From: an uncultured Ruminococcus sp. | GTDB taxonomy: Bacteria > Bacillota > Clostridia > Oscillospirales > Ruminococcaceae | Reading direction: 5' to 3' | Assembly: GCA_900545285.1 (NCBI GenBank) | Contig: UQYK01000021.1 | Location: 1 to 30,070, forward strand | DNA length: 30,070 nt | Part shown: positions 1 to 7,813 of the stretch, in pieces | How the letters are laid out: each line of letters opens with the position of its first letter | How positions within the stretch are numbered: position 1 is the first letter of the stretch | Notes under the pieces: generated by a model | Told to the model about the DNA's origin: nothing | Seen by the model: the letters and a program-made list of their open reading frames with translations, nothing else | The model's database searches: none | Made by a program: the position numbers and the translations under genes

Positions 1-186
1 AGTGATACCTCTTTCTCTTTCTTCCGGAGCCTTATCGATCATGTCGTAAGCTTCGTACTGAGCCTGGCCCTTCAGAGCCAGTGTCTTTGTGATAGCAGCA
101 GTCAGAGTGGTCTTACCGTGGTCTACGTGACCGATGGTACCAATGTTTACATGGGGTTTGGTTCTTTCAAATTTAGCCTTTGCCAT
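1..186 (-). CDS. tuf: Elongation factor Tu, N-terminal 62 residues (cut by window edge)
   Basis: EF-Tu is the cytosolic GTPase that delivers aminoacyl-tRNA to the ribosomal A site. Only the first 62 codons lie in the window; the rest continues past position 1. The visible part holds the conserved N-terminus (MAKAKFERTKPHVNIGTIGH), the P-loop GHVDHGKT at about residues 19-26, and the start of the switch region ending in EERERGIT. A strong ribosome binding site (GAGGAGG, about 7 nt upstream) fixes the ATG at 186. It is the last gene of the str order rpsL-rpsG-fusA-tuf, 131 nt after fusA, and has its own promoter in that gap, so it can be transcribed separately at a high level. The identification is certain; only the truncation limits the description. 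Confidence 0.98.
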   Translation of the reverse strand, partial: MAKAKFERTKPHVNIGTIGHVDHGKTTLTAAITKTLALKGQAQYEAYDMIDKAPEERERGIT

Positions 187-249
187 TGGAATAATCCTCC
201 TCAATATAGTTAATTCTGCGTAAGGCACTTAACGAGAAGTGTTACACAT

Positions 250-278
250 ATTGTAGCAGATTTCAAACGAAAATGCAA
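250..278 (-). promoter_or_regulatory. Sigma-A-type promoter of tuf
   Basis: On the minus strand, TTGCAT (273-278) is followed after 17 nt by TACAAT (250-255), a good -35/-10 pair. It lies in the fusA-tuf gap and would start a transcript near 243, giving a leader of roughly 57 nt before tuf. That leader contains a small hairpin, CACTT/AAGTG at 226-241. A separate tuf promoter inside the str operon fits the high demand for EF-Tu. The call is from sequence match only. Confidence 0.75.
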
Positions 279-281
279 GTG

Positions 282-314
282 TTTTTTGAAAAAAACAGTG
301 ATTTTTTCAAAAAA
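282..314. repeat. Perfect 13-bp A/T inverted repeat after fusA
   Basis: Positions 282-294 and 302-314 are exact reverse complements (six T, G, six A against six T, C, six A) separated by 7 nt. It starts 3 nt beyond the fusA stop and ends just upstream of the tuf promoter. On the minus strand the 3' arm follows a run of T, so it may act as a weak, GC-free terminator or an mRNA 3'-end protector for the rpsL-rpsG-fusA message. The lack of G+C in the stem makes full termination doubtful. Confidence 0.55.
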
Positions 315-317
315 GTC

Positions 318-2393
318 TTACTTCTTCCGATTTGACATAATTTTCTCTGCAATATTCTTCGGAACTTCCTGATAGCTGTGGGGTTCCATAGAATACTGAC
401 CGCGTCCCTGTGTGTTAGAACGCAGGTCACTGGTGTAGCCGAACATTTCAGACAGCGGCACCAGTGCATCTACCTGAACAGTACCGGTGCGAGTTTCCTG
501 ACCCTGGATCTGACCACGGCGGGAGCTCAGGTCACCGATAACAGTACCGGTGTATTCATCCGGCACGATAACAGAAACCTTCATGATCGGTTCCATCAGA
601 ATCGGCTGTGCCTGCTTCATTGCTTCCTTGAAAGCAATAGAACCGGCAATCTTAAATGCCATTTCAGAGGAGTCGACTTCATGATAAGATCCATCGTACA
701 GTTCAACCTTAACGTCTACAACTTCGTAGCCTGCCAGGATACCTGCCTGCATTGCGCCGCGGATACCGGCATCGACAGCCGGGATATATTCCTTCGGAAT
801 TGCACCGCCGACAACCTTATTGGTGAACTCATAACCCTTACCGGATTCGTTCGGGGATACACGGATCTTAACGTGACCGTACTGACCGGAACCACCGGAC
901 TGCTTCTTGTACTTGTAGTCCACATCAGCATTACCCTTGATGGTTTCCTTATAGGATACCTGCGGTGCGCCAACGTTTGCTTCTACCTTAAATTCACGAA
1001 GCAGACGGTCTACGATAATGTCCAGGTGCAGTTCGCCCATGCCGGCGATAATGGTCTGGCCGGTTTCTTCGTCTGTCCAGGTACGGAAGGTCGGGTCTTC
1101 TTCTGCCAGCTTTGCCAGCGCGATACCCATCTTGTCCTGGCCAGCCTTTGTCTTCGGCTCGATTGCCAGCTGAATAACCGGTTCCGGGAATTCCATAGAT
1201 TCCAGGATAACCGGGTTCTTTTCATCACACAGTGTGTCACCGGTGGTGGTGTTCTTCAGACCAACAACGGCTGCGATATCGCCTGCATAAACAGTTTCGA
1301 TATCCTTTCTGTGATTGGAGTGCATCTGTACGATACGTCCCATGCGCTCCTTGTTGTCCTTGGTAGCGTTCAGGACAGTAGCACCTGCATTTACAGTACC
1401 GGAATATACACGGAAGAAGCACAGCTTACCAACAAACGGGTCAGTTGCGATCTTGAATGCCAGTGCTGCAAACGGCTCTTCGTCAGAAGAATGACGGAAT
1501 ACTTCCTCGCCGGTTTCCGGATCTGTACCCTTGATAGAAGGTACATCCAGCGGAGACGGCATGTAATCTACAACAGCATCCAGCAACTTCTGTACACCCT
1601 TGTTCCGATAAGAAGTACCGCAGGTAACCGGAACCATTGTATTTGCGATGGTGGACTTCCGGATGCAGGCCTTGATCTCATCGATGGAAATTTCTTCATC
1701 GTTAAAGAATTTTTCCATCAGAGCGTCATCCTGCTCTGCAACGTGTTCCATCAGGCTCTGGTGATATTCTTCAGCCTTTTCCTTCATGTCATCCGGGATT
1801 TCTTCCACGCGGATATCTTTTCCCAGATCATCATAGTATACATAAGCCTTCATTTCTACCAGGTCAATGATGCCCTTGAACTCGTCCTCAGCGCCGATCG
1901 GCAGCTGAATCGGAACAGCATTACACTTCAGTCTCTCGTGCATCATATCAATGACACGGTAGAAATCCGCGCCCATGATATCCATCTTGTTGACATAAAC
2001 CATACGCGGAACCTGATACTTATCAGCCTGTCTCCATACGGTTTCTGTCTGCGGCTCAACGCCGCCCTTTGCGCACAGAACGGTAACAGAACCATCCAGT
2101 ACACGCAGAGAACGCTCAACTTCTACTGTGAAGTCAACGTGTCCCGGTGTATCAATGATGTTGATTCTGTGGCCTGCCCAGTATGCAGTAGTAGCAGCGG
2201 AAGTAATTGTGATACCGCGCTCCTGCTCCTGTGCCATCCAGTCCATTGTAGCGGCACCCTCGTGGGTTTCACCGATCTTATGGTTGATACCGGTGTAGAA
2301 CAGAATACGCTCAGTTGTCGTAGTCTTACCAGCATCGATGTGCGCCATGATACCAATGTTTCTGGTTTTTTCCAGGGAACAATCTCTAGCCAT
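318..2393 (-). CDS. fusA: Elongation factor G
   Basis: EF-G is the ribosomal translocase: it uses GTP hydrolysis to move tRNAs and mRNA after peptide-bond formation, and with ribosome recycling factor it helps split ribosomes. The 691-residue protein has the family's full length. The GTPase domain shows the P-loop AHIDAGKTT at residues 17-25, the switch I motif RGITITSA near 60, DTPGHVDF near 81-88 and NKMD near 135. Domains II-V follow, including the GGSGQYGHV region of domain IV and the late SSRRGQI segment. The ATG at 2393 is preceded by AAAGGAG at good spacing. It begins 18 nt after rpsG and is clearly cotranscribed with it. No truncation or altered motif is seen. Confidence 0.98.
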   Translation of the reverse strand: MARDCSLEKTRNIGIMAHIDAGKTTTTERILFYTGINHKIGETHEGAATMDWMAQEQERGITITSAATTAYWAGHRINIIDTPGHVDFTVEVERSLRVLDGSVTVLCAKGGVEPQTETVWRQADKYQVPRMVYVNKMDIMGADFYRVIDMMHERLKCNAVPIQLPIGAEDEFKGIIDLVEMKAYVYYDDLGKDIRVEEIPDDMKEKAEEYHQSLMEHVAEQDDALMEKFFNDEEISIDEIKACIRKSTIANTMVPVTCGTSYRNKGVQKLLDAVVDYMPSPLDVPSIKGTDPETGEEVFRHSSDEEPFAALAFKIATDPFVGKLCFFRVYSGTVNAGATVLNATKDNKERMGRIVQMHSNHRKDIETVYAGDIAAVVGLKNTTTGDTLCDEKNPVILESMEFPEPVIQLAIEPKTKAGQDKMGIALAKLAEEDPTFRTWTDEETGQTIIAGMGELHLDIIVDRLLREFKVEANVGAPQVSYKETIKGNADVDYKYKKQSGGSGQYGHVKIRVSPNESGKGYEFTNKVVGGAIPKEYIPAVDAGIRGAMQAGILAGYEVVDVKVELYDGSYHEVDSSEMAFKIAGSIAFKEAMKQAQPILMEPIMKVSVIVPDEYTGTVIGDLSSRRGQIQGQETRTGTVQVDALVPLSEMFGYTSDLRSNTQGRGQYSMEPHSYQEVPKNIAEKIMSNRKK

Positions 2394-2411
2394 AGATAAT
2401 TCTCCTTTCGC

Positions 2412-2882
2412 TTACCAGCGATAGTGTGCAAACGCCTTGTTTGCTTCTGCCATCTTATGTGTGTCATCACGCTTTTTGCAGGCACCGCCGGTGTTGTTCA
2501 GCGCATCGAGAATTTCTCCTGCCAGGCGTTCCTTCATTGTCTTTTCGTTCCGCAGTCTGGAATACTTGGTGATCCAGCGCAGACCCAGTGTCTGACGGCG
2601 TTCCGGACGAACTTCCATCGGAACCTGGTATGTGGCACCGCCCATACGGCGAGCCTTTACTTCCAGAACAGGCATTACGTTGTCCATAGCCTCCTGGAAC
2701 ATTTCCAGTGCATCCTTGCCGGTCTTTTCAGCGACAATATCAAATGCACCATAAACAATCTTCTGGGCAACGCCCTTTTTACCGTCTACCATTACATTGT
2801 TGATGAGACGGGTCACGAGCTTGGAGCCGTAAATCGGATCCTCCAGCACGTCACGTTTTGCGATTTTACCTCTTCTTGGCAT
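2412..2882 (-). CDS. rpsG: 30S ribosomal protein S7
   Basis: S7 is a primary 16S rRNA-binding protein that nucleates assembly of the 30S head and lines the E-site/mRNA exit region. The 156-residue product has the usual bacterial length and the family's N-terminus (MPRRGKIAKRDVLEDPIYGS), the RRMGGATYQVPMEV segment and the RWITKYSRLRNEKTM region. AAGGAGGG lies about 8 nt before the ATG. The gene follows rpsL after an unusually long, hairpin-rich spacer of 252 nt and precedes fusA by 18 nt. In E. coli, S7 feeds back on its own mRNA in the rpsL-rpsG spacer; whether the structured spacer here plays the same part is inference. Confidence 0.98.
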   Translation of the reverse strand: MPRRGKIAKRDVLEDPIYGSKLVTRLINNVMVDGKKGVAQKIVYGAFDIVAEKTGKDALEMFQEAMDNVMPVLEVKARRMGGATYQVPMEVRPERRQTLGLRWITKYSRLRNEKTMKERLAGEILDALNNTGGACKKRDDTHKMAEANKAFAHYRW

Positions 2883-2931
2883 TTTCGCTTCCCTCCTTCA
2901 CATGATTCATGAATTCACAGGTACTCAATCG

Positions 2932-3110
2932 GGCGGGATCCGTGCAGCGGATCATCCGCCGACCGTCAGAGCGCGTCTTTTCGCCGCAGCTCTCAGGGCC
3001 AATGGAGAGGAATACGCCGGCACACCATGTGTGCCAATCTATATTCAAATCTCCACAGTTCCCGTGGTGATCTCAGTTTTCCTGTTACACCGGAGCCGGT
3101 CTTCGGCTCC
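2932..3110 (-). promoter_or_regulatory. Structured rpsL-rpsG intergenic region (three hairpins)
   Basis: The 252-nt gap between rpsL and rpsG holds three clear stem-loops. The first is 2932-2936/2956-2960 continuing through 2937-2942/2948-2953: 11 pairs with one 2-nt bulge and a 5-nt loop. The second is 3019-3025/3029-3035, 7 pairs with a 3-nt loop. The third is 3092-3098/3104-3110, 7 pairs with a 5-nt loop. No credible reading frame fills the gap. The region would be transcribed within the str mRNA, so a role in S7 autoregulation, mRNA processing or differential expression of rpsL versus rpsG is possible. No known RNA family was recognised. Confidence 0.6.
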
Positions 3111-3134
3111 TGTTTTTGAAATGCGGGCAGATTC

Positions 3135-3557
3135 TTACTTCTTGCCAGCCTTCGGTCTCTTAGCACCGTACTTAGAACGAGCCTGCATTCTGTTTGCAAC
3201 GCCCTGTGCATCCAAAGTACCGCGGATGATGTGATAACGCACACCAGGCAGGTCCTTTACACGGCCGCCGCGAATCAGAACAACGCTGTGTTCCTGCAGA
3301 TTGTGGCCAATACCCGGAATGTAAGAAGTTACCTCATAACCATTTGTCAGCTTAACTCTGGCAATCTTTCTCATAGCGGAGTTCGGCTTCTTCGGAGTAG
3401 CAGTACGAACTGCTGTGCAGACGCCTCTCTTCTGCGGAGAACTCTGATTTGTGGTCACTTTCTTCTTGGCATTATAGCCCTTCTGCAGTGCCGGAGCGGT
3501 AGACTTGTACTGCTGTACCTTTCTTCCCTTCCGAACCAACTGATTAAACGTAGGCAT
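3135..3557 (-). CDS. rpsL: 30S ribosomal protein S12
   Basis: S12 sits at the 30S decoding centre and controls translational accuracy. The chosen ATG at 3557 gives 140 residues starting MPTFNQLVRKGRK and is preceded by AAAGGAGG; an in-frame upstream ATG at 3629 would add 24 residues with no counterpart in the family and overlaps the promoter. The protein carries the Firmicute-type insertion after residue 25 (QKGYNAKKK), then PQKRGVC (Lys43), KPNSAMRK and GGRVKDLPGVRYH (Lys101, equivalent to E. coli Lys87). Both lysines are the wild-type residues at the classic streptomycin-resistance sites, so no resistance substitution is visible there. It is the first gene of the operon, behind a strong promoter. 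Confidence 0.97.
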   Translation of the reverse strand: MPTFNQLVRKGRKVQQYKSTAPALQKGYNAKKKVTTNQSSPQKRGVCTAVRTATPKKPNSAMRKIARVKLTNGYEVTSYIPGIGHNLQEHSVVLIRGGRVKDLPGVRYHIIRGTLDAQGVANRMQARSKYGAKRPKAGKK

Positions 3558-3617
3558 AATTTTCCTCCTTTGCTCAAAAAATGATGTCATGGGCATAGAA
3601 CCGCCGCATGCTTTTTC

Positions 3618-3646
3618 ATTATACCGCAAACCGTTTCTTCTGTCAA
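3618..3646 (-). promoter_or_regulatory. Strong sigma-A promoter of the str operon
   Basis: The minus strand carries a consensus TTGACA (3641-3646), a 17-nt spacer and a consensus TATAAT (3618-3623). Transcription would start near 3611, giving a leader of about 54 nt before rpsL. A perfect consensus promoter fits genes for abundant translation proteins. It also shows that rpsL starts a new transcript here instead of being read from rpoBC, which is not next to it in this window. Confidence 0.9.
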
Positions 3647-3654
3647 CATGTTTT

Positions 3655-3708
3655 AAAAAAGTTTACAATTGCGATTGTAAAAGAAAAGGCACAGTGCTTT
3701 CCTGTACC
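3655..3708 (-). terminator. Tandem intrinsic terminators after the LRR operon
   Basis: Two hairpins follow the LRR gene stop at 3727. The first pairs 3702-3708 with 3688-3694 (7 pairs, one G-U) and runs into a U-rich tract (3687-3681). The second pairs 3674-3681 with 3662-3669 (8 A/T-rich pairs) and runs into six U residues (3660-3655). Together they insulate the LRR operon from the str promoter immediately downstream. Confidence 0.8.
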
Positions 3709-3726
3709 TTCTCTCTCCAATTATTC

Positions 3727-6255
3727 TCATTCAGACTGTGTCCAGTCCCATTCTTCCGGCGGCGATACCGGATAGCCTGCCATTTTCAATGCGTAATACC
3801 GCAGAACGGAATAGGCATCCAGAATGGTAATCACACCATCCCGGTTTACATCCATCCGGCTCAGTTCCACATCAGAGACATCTCTTATTTCTCCTGCGTA
3901 CATCCTGGAATAAAAAAGGAGAATCTGCTCGGAATCCCGCATGGTAACCTCTCCGTCTCCGTCCGCATCTCCCGGAATCTGCACAATCGGTGCAGATGCA
4001 GTGGTAGTCGTAACCACCAGCGTAGTAGCAGTAGCCTGTGTGGTAGAGATCTGATCCGAGATCGTTGTAGTTGTATCAGATGCAGACGATTGTGTCGTAC
4101 TGACCGCAGACGTTCCGGACGTGGTATTTGTTGTAATATACGGCGGAAGCGTAATGGTTTCGGTTACAGAAGCCGTTGTGCCGGAGGTCTGAGCCGAATT
4201 TGTTGTCGCACTCGTTGCTGTTGTATCAATGTTGCTGGCGGACTGTACTGTCGTCTGCGTCTGTACGGTTGTCTGCGATGAAGTTGTGGAGGTGGCAGAT
4301 GTCTGCGTATTCAGATCCAGGAATTCCCGCTGGTATTTTTCCGCATACTGCTGCGCTGTTGAGCCTGCATAACCGCACAAAACCGCCTGTTCCGGAACAG
4401 CCGCCGCATCATCTGCAAAACGCATGGACGGATTCTGAACAGTCAGAATCGCAAGATTTTCACACTGTTCCAGCGCATCCGCTTCCATTAACAAAACAGA
4501 GGGCGAAAGTGTCAGTTTCGTGAGTGCTGTACATCCATAAAGCGTCTGATGTCCCACATATTGCAGACTGTCTCCCTGGATTTCAGACAATCCGGTACAG
4601 CCATAGAAGGCGCGATCCGGCAGTTCCTGCAAAGCGACAGGCAACGCAAGCGCCGTCAGGCTGACGCAGTCCCGGAAAGCGTCTGTTCCCATGCGCTCCA
4701 GCCCGGCAGAAAATGTCACGGTCTGCAAGCTGGTACATCCGAAAAAGACACTGTTTCCGATACTGGTCACTGCATCCGGCAATGTCACCTCTTGCAGAGA
4801 TGTACAGTCCTGGAACGCGTTGTCACCAATGCTGACAACGGAGTCCGGTAGGACAATCTGACAGAGTTTATCGCAGCCTAAAAAGGCACCGCTTGGGATT
4901 TTCTGCATGCCGTCCGGCAAGACAACCTTCCGGAATGCTGTGTTCTGATGGGAAAGAAAGCAGCTGGCCAGCAGGCGGACATTCTCCGGAATAACAATTG
5001 TATCTGTATCCTCTGTTCGCTGCAAATCCAGCAGAACGCCGTCACAAATCACGATTTTATCCCCGTTTTCCTCCGTGGACTGCTGGTTCATCCATCCTGT
5101 TTGCCAAAAGGCATCCCGTCCCACGTAGTTCACTGTCCCCGGAATCGAAATTTCTGTCATGCTGGTGCACATGGAGAAGGCGTAGTCACCAATGGAGAGC
5201 AGTCCCTCCGGAAAATGAATGGTTCGCAGACCGGTACAGCTATTAAATGCATAGGCATCAATCGTGTGCACGCTGCTCCCCAACGTCACATATTCCAGAG
5301 ATTTGCATTTGTTAAACGCAAATGCAGGAATCCGTCCCAGCTGATTGCCGATCACCACCATATAAAGGGAAGTACAGCCGGAAAACGCATTGGTTTCCAA
5401 CGTCTGCACACGATTCGGCAGTAGAATCATCCGGAGCGAAGTGCAGTTTTCAAATGCAGCAGCACCGATATAGTTTAGATTCTGATTTAGGTTCAAGGCG
5501 TTCAGGGCAGTGCATTCCCCAAAGGCACTGCCTTCTATCCGTGTCAGCGTATCTGGCAATGTCATGGTTTGCAGATTTGCACACCCATAAAACGCCTCTG
5601 CCGGAATGGTACGAAGCTCCGCAGAAAGACCTACTCCCGTCAGCGCCGTACAGTTCTTGAAGCAGCCATTCCCCAGATAAACGGCACTGTCCGGCAAATT
5701 GATCTGCGCTGCGATTGTGCTGCCTTCAAACAGGTTATCCGCCAGAACTTCTACGCCGTCCGGAACTGTAATCACCGGATCTTCTGTCAGAATATCTACT
5801 GCAATCCGACTGTTTAACACTGCAATATCATCCGGACATGCCCTTTCCCAGGCAGTTCCCTCCATGATGCTTTTCCCTGTACTGGTTACGCCCTTTGCGC
5901 CGACAATCCGCGCCAAATTGGTGCATCCCTGAAAGGCACCGGTTCCGATCCGTTTTACACTGTCCGGAACCACGATCTCCTGAATACTTTCGCAGCCAGA
6001 AAACGCATGGTCTGTAATTTCTGAAACTGTATGCGAACCGATTTGACTCGGCAGCGATAAGTATATCCAATTTTTTTCGCAGCCAGTGATTACAGCACTT
6101 CCATCCTGACTGATCTGATAGGAATAACCATTGTAAACGGCATCTTCCTCTGCCGCTGATGCTGTTCCGCCAGAGAACTGCACCAGGCAAGCAGAAAGAC
6201 AAAAACAAATTGCCGAGAACAATGCAAATATCCTTCCCCATCTTTTTTGATTCAT
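3727..6255 (-). CDS. Secreted BspA-like leucine-rich-repeat protein with Ser/Thr linker and C-terminal dockerin
   Basis: Predicted extracellular protein of 842 residues. A signal peptide (basic MNQKRWGR, hydrophobic core, cleavage near SAA-EE at about residue 35) leads into many LRR_5 (BspA/TpLRR) units of the form AF..C..L..V.LP..V..IG from about 50 to 640. A Ser/Thr-rich linker of about 110 residues (651-761) follows, then a type I dockerin (762-828) with two calcium loops, GDADGDGEVTMRD and DVNRDGVITILD. Dockerins bind cohesins on scaffoldins, so this is likely a non-catalytic component displayed on a cellulosome-like complex, perhaps for adhesion; that role is inference. Start choice: AAAGGA at 6265-6270 abuts the first ATG (6264) but lies 9 nt before the second ATG (6255), which is therefore preferred. 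Second gene of a two-gene operon. Confidence 0.9.
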   Translation of the reverse strand: MNQKRWGRIFALFSAICFCLSACLVQFSGGTASAAEEDAVYNGYSYQISQDGSAVITGCEKNWIYLSLPSQIGSHTVSEITDHAFSGCESIQEIVVPDSVKRIGTGAFQGCTNLARIVGAKGVTSTGKSIMEGTAWERACPDDIAVLNSRIAVDILTEDPVITVPDGVEVLADNLFEGSTIAAQINLPDSAVYLGNGCFKNCTALTGVGLSAELRTIPAEAFYGCANLQTMTLPDTLTRIEGSAFGECTALNALNLNQNLNYIGAAAFENCTSLRMILLPNRVQTLETNAFSGCTSLYMVVIGNQLGRIPAFAFNKCKSLEYVTLGSSVHTIDAYAFNSCTGLRTIHFPEGLLSIGDYAFSMCTSMTEISIPGTVNYVGRDAFWQTGWMNQQSTEENGDKIVICDGVLLDLQRTEDTDTIVIPENVRLLASCFLSHQNTAFRKVVLPDGMQKIPSGAFLGCDKLCQIVLPDSVVSIGDNAFQDCTSLQEVTLPDAVTSIGNSVFFGCTSLQTVTFSAGLERMGTDAFRDCVSLTALALPVALQELPDRAFYGCTGLSEIQGDSLQYVGHQTLYGCTALTKLTLSPSVLLMEADALEQCENLAILTVQNPSMRFADDAAAVPEQAVLCGYAGSTAQQYAEKYQREFLDLNTQTSATSTTSSQTTVQTQTTVQSASNIDTTATSATTNSAQTSGTTASVTETITLPPYITTNTTSGTSAVSTTQSSASDTTTTISDQISTTQATATTLVVTTTTASAPIVQIPGDADGDGEVTMRDSEQILLFYSRMYAGEIRDVSDVELSRMDVNRDGVITILDAYSVLRYYALKMAGYPVSPPEEWDWTQSE

Positions 6256-6285
6256 AAAATCCATTCCTTTCTATGCAGGAACCTA

Positions 6286-7602
6286 TTATCCCTTTCCTGC
6301 AAATTCCCTTGCATATGCCTGTAATATCCCGAATGCATCCGCAATTTCAATGGAACCGTTTGCATTATAGTCGCATGCATACAGCTGTGATTCTGTCAGA
6401 TAAAGGACACCACCTGCGCTCAGCGTTGCATATTGCTTCAGCACCTCATACGCATCATCGATGGTGAGCCTTCCGTCTCCGTCAAAATCGCCCCGTATCT
6501 GATCCAGCGAAATAAACGAGCGGCTGTATTTTTTGGCATACATTTGCGCCGTGGACTGCAAGTTTCCACAGATATTCGCCGATGCCGCAATAGTCTGGTC
6601 GGCGTCATAAATCCGGCAGTACGGGTTGCAGAACGTCACCTTTTGCAGCGCTGTACAGCCTTCAAACGTACCCGATCCCACTTCTGCTACGGTTTCCGGA
6701 ATAATCACTTCCCGGAGCGAAGCACAGTTCTGAAACGCATAGTTGTTAATAATTTCCACGCTCTCCGGAATTTCCACTGCGGAAAGCGCCGTACAGCCGC
6801 TGAACACCATATTCGTCAGCTGTTTCAGTCCGGATGACAATTGAACCGATTGCAGTACTTTGCAATACGCAAAGGCATGGTTTCCCACTTCTGTCACGCT
6901 GTCCGGCAGAGAAACCGCTTCCAATGAAATGCACCAGTGAAATGCATACTCACCGATATAAGTAACGCTGTCCGGAATTTCCAGCCGCCGCAGATTCCGG
7001 CACTGGTCAAATGCAAAAGCATCAATGGAGGTCAACGTTTCCGGCAGTTCCACCTGCTCCACGCTGTCACAGGCAGAAAATGCATAGCCGCCAATCGCAG
7101 TTACGCCGTCTGGCACCTGTACATCTGCATCCTGTCCCAAATAAGAGAGCAAAATTCCCTTTCCTGCAATTACAAAATCCGTGGTCTGCTGTTCCAGCCA
7201 TGGCGTCCCCTGTGCCGCGCCCCATCCGATTTTCTCTACTGTATCCGGGATTTCCAGATCCGTTAAATTCACACAGTCTTTGAAGGCGAATTCCCCGATT
7301 TTTTTTACAGTATCCGGGATGGAAACACGCTTCAACCGAACACAGTCCTTAAAGGCGTAACTTTCGATTTCTGTAACCGGATAGCCGTCTATGGTTTCAG
7401 GAATCACTGCTTCTATAATAGAAGCACGCGCGCTGTTGATCGTAACTTCATTTCGCGGTGTCACGCTGTAGTAGATATAGTCCTGATAGAGCGGAAGCGA
7501 TGCACTGGATGCTTTCGCCGCAGGAATCCCAGGAAAAGTCAGCAAGATGATCAGCACGGTTCCAAGCCAGAGGCAGCGCCGTACCCACTGCTGCAATGCC
7601 AT
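6286..7602 (-). CDS. Secreted BspA-like leucine-rich-repeat protein with C-terminal dockerin
   Basis: Predicted extracellular protein of 438 residues. The N-terminus (MALQQWVRRCLWLG, then a hydrophobic stretch and cleavage near AKASSA at about residue 33) is a typical signal peptide. LRR_5 units fill about residues 70-345, with a break near 130-165 where one repeat is replaced by a non-LRR loop. The C-terminus (about 370-438) is a two-repeat type I dockerin with loops GDFDGDGRLTIDD and CDYNANGSIEIAD; the second loop has Asn for Asp at one calcium position. Unlike its neighbour it has no Ser/Thr linker. It lies directly behind a strong promoter and 30 nt upstream of the longer LRR/dockerin gene, so the two are coexpressed and probably arose by duplication and remodelling. 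The ribosome binding site (AAAGGGGG) is close to the ATG. Confidence 0.9.
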   Translation of the reverse strand: MALQQWVRRCLWLGTVLIILLTFPGIPAAKASSASLPLYQDYIYYSVTPRNEVTINSARASIIEAVIPETIDGYPVTEIESYAFKDCVRLKRVSIPDTVKKIGEFAFKDCVNLTDLEIPDTVEKIGWGAAQGTPWLEQQTTDFVIAGKGILLSYLGQDADVQVPDGVTAIGGYAFSACDSVEQVELPETLTSIDAFAFDQCRNLRRLEIPDSVTYIGEYAFHWCISLEAVSLPDSVTEVGNHAFAYCKVLQSVQLSSGLKQLTNMVFSGCTALSAVEIPESVEIINNYAFQNCASLREVIIPETVAEVGSGTFEGCTALQKVTFCNPYCRIYDADQTIAASANICGNLQSTAQMYAKKYSRSFISLDQIRGDFDGDGRLTIDDAYEVLKQYATLSAGGVLYLTESQLYACDYNANGSIEIADAFGILQAYAREFAGKG

Positions 7603-7676
7603 CGCCCCCTTTCATTCCGTCTGTCTGCACCAAAACTGCGATGCTTTTTCTGTACAGGCAGAATGCTTTTTTCTTT

Positions 7677-7705
7677 ATTGTACCATGTATTGCACAATTC
7701 GTCAA
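7677..7705 (-). promoter_or_regulatory. Sigma-A promoter of the LRR/dockerin operon
   Basis: TTGACG (7700-7705), 17 nt, TACAAT (7677-7682) on the minus strand. Transcription would start near 7670, leaving a leader of about 68 nt with a short palindrome (CTGTACAG) and no obvious known riboregulator. The strength of the match suggests the secreted proteins are well expressed. Confidence 0.8.
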
Positions 7706-7759
7706 TTCTTTTTCCCGGAAGTTCCTGATAGATGAATGCTTTCGGGAACGATTCGGCAC

Positions 7760-7790
7760 AAAAAAGCAGCGCCACACAAAATGACACTGC
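7760..7790 (-). terminator. Intrinsic terminator after the sugar transferase gene
   Basis: Nine pairs (7782-7790 with 7766-7774, two of them G-U) close a 7-nt loop and are followed on the minus strand by six U residues (7765-7760). It lies 23 nt beyond the stop codon of the sugar transferase gene and just upstream of the LRR operon promoter, separating the two units. Confidence 0.8.
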
Positions 7791-7813
7791 TCTTCGTCTT
7801 ATGATATCGATAC

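Noticed and set aside
378..2399. A 673-codon open frame on the plus strand opposite fusA
   Set aside because: It mirrors fusA in the complementary frame, has no family-like sequence, and such long antisense frames arise from strong codon bias in highly expressed genes.
3727..7602. LRR repeat DNA as a tandem nucleotide repeat or CRISPR-like array
   Set aside because: Periodicity is at the protein level (about 23 residues) with diverged DNA; there are no constant repeats with unique spacers.
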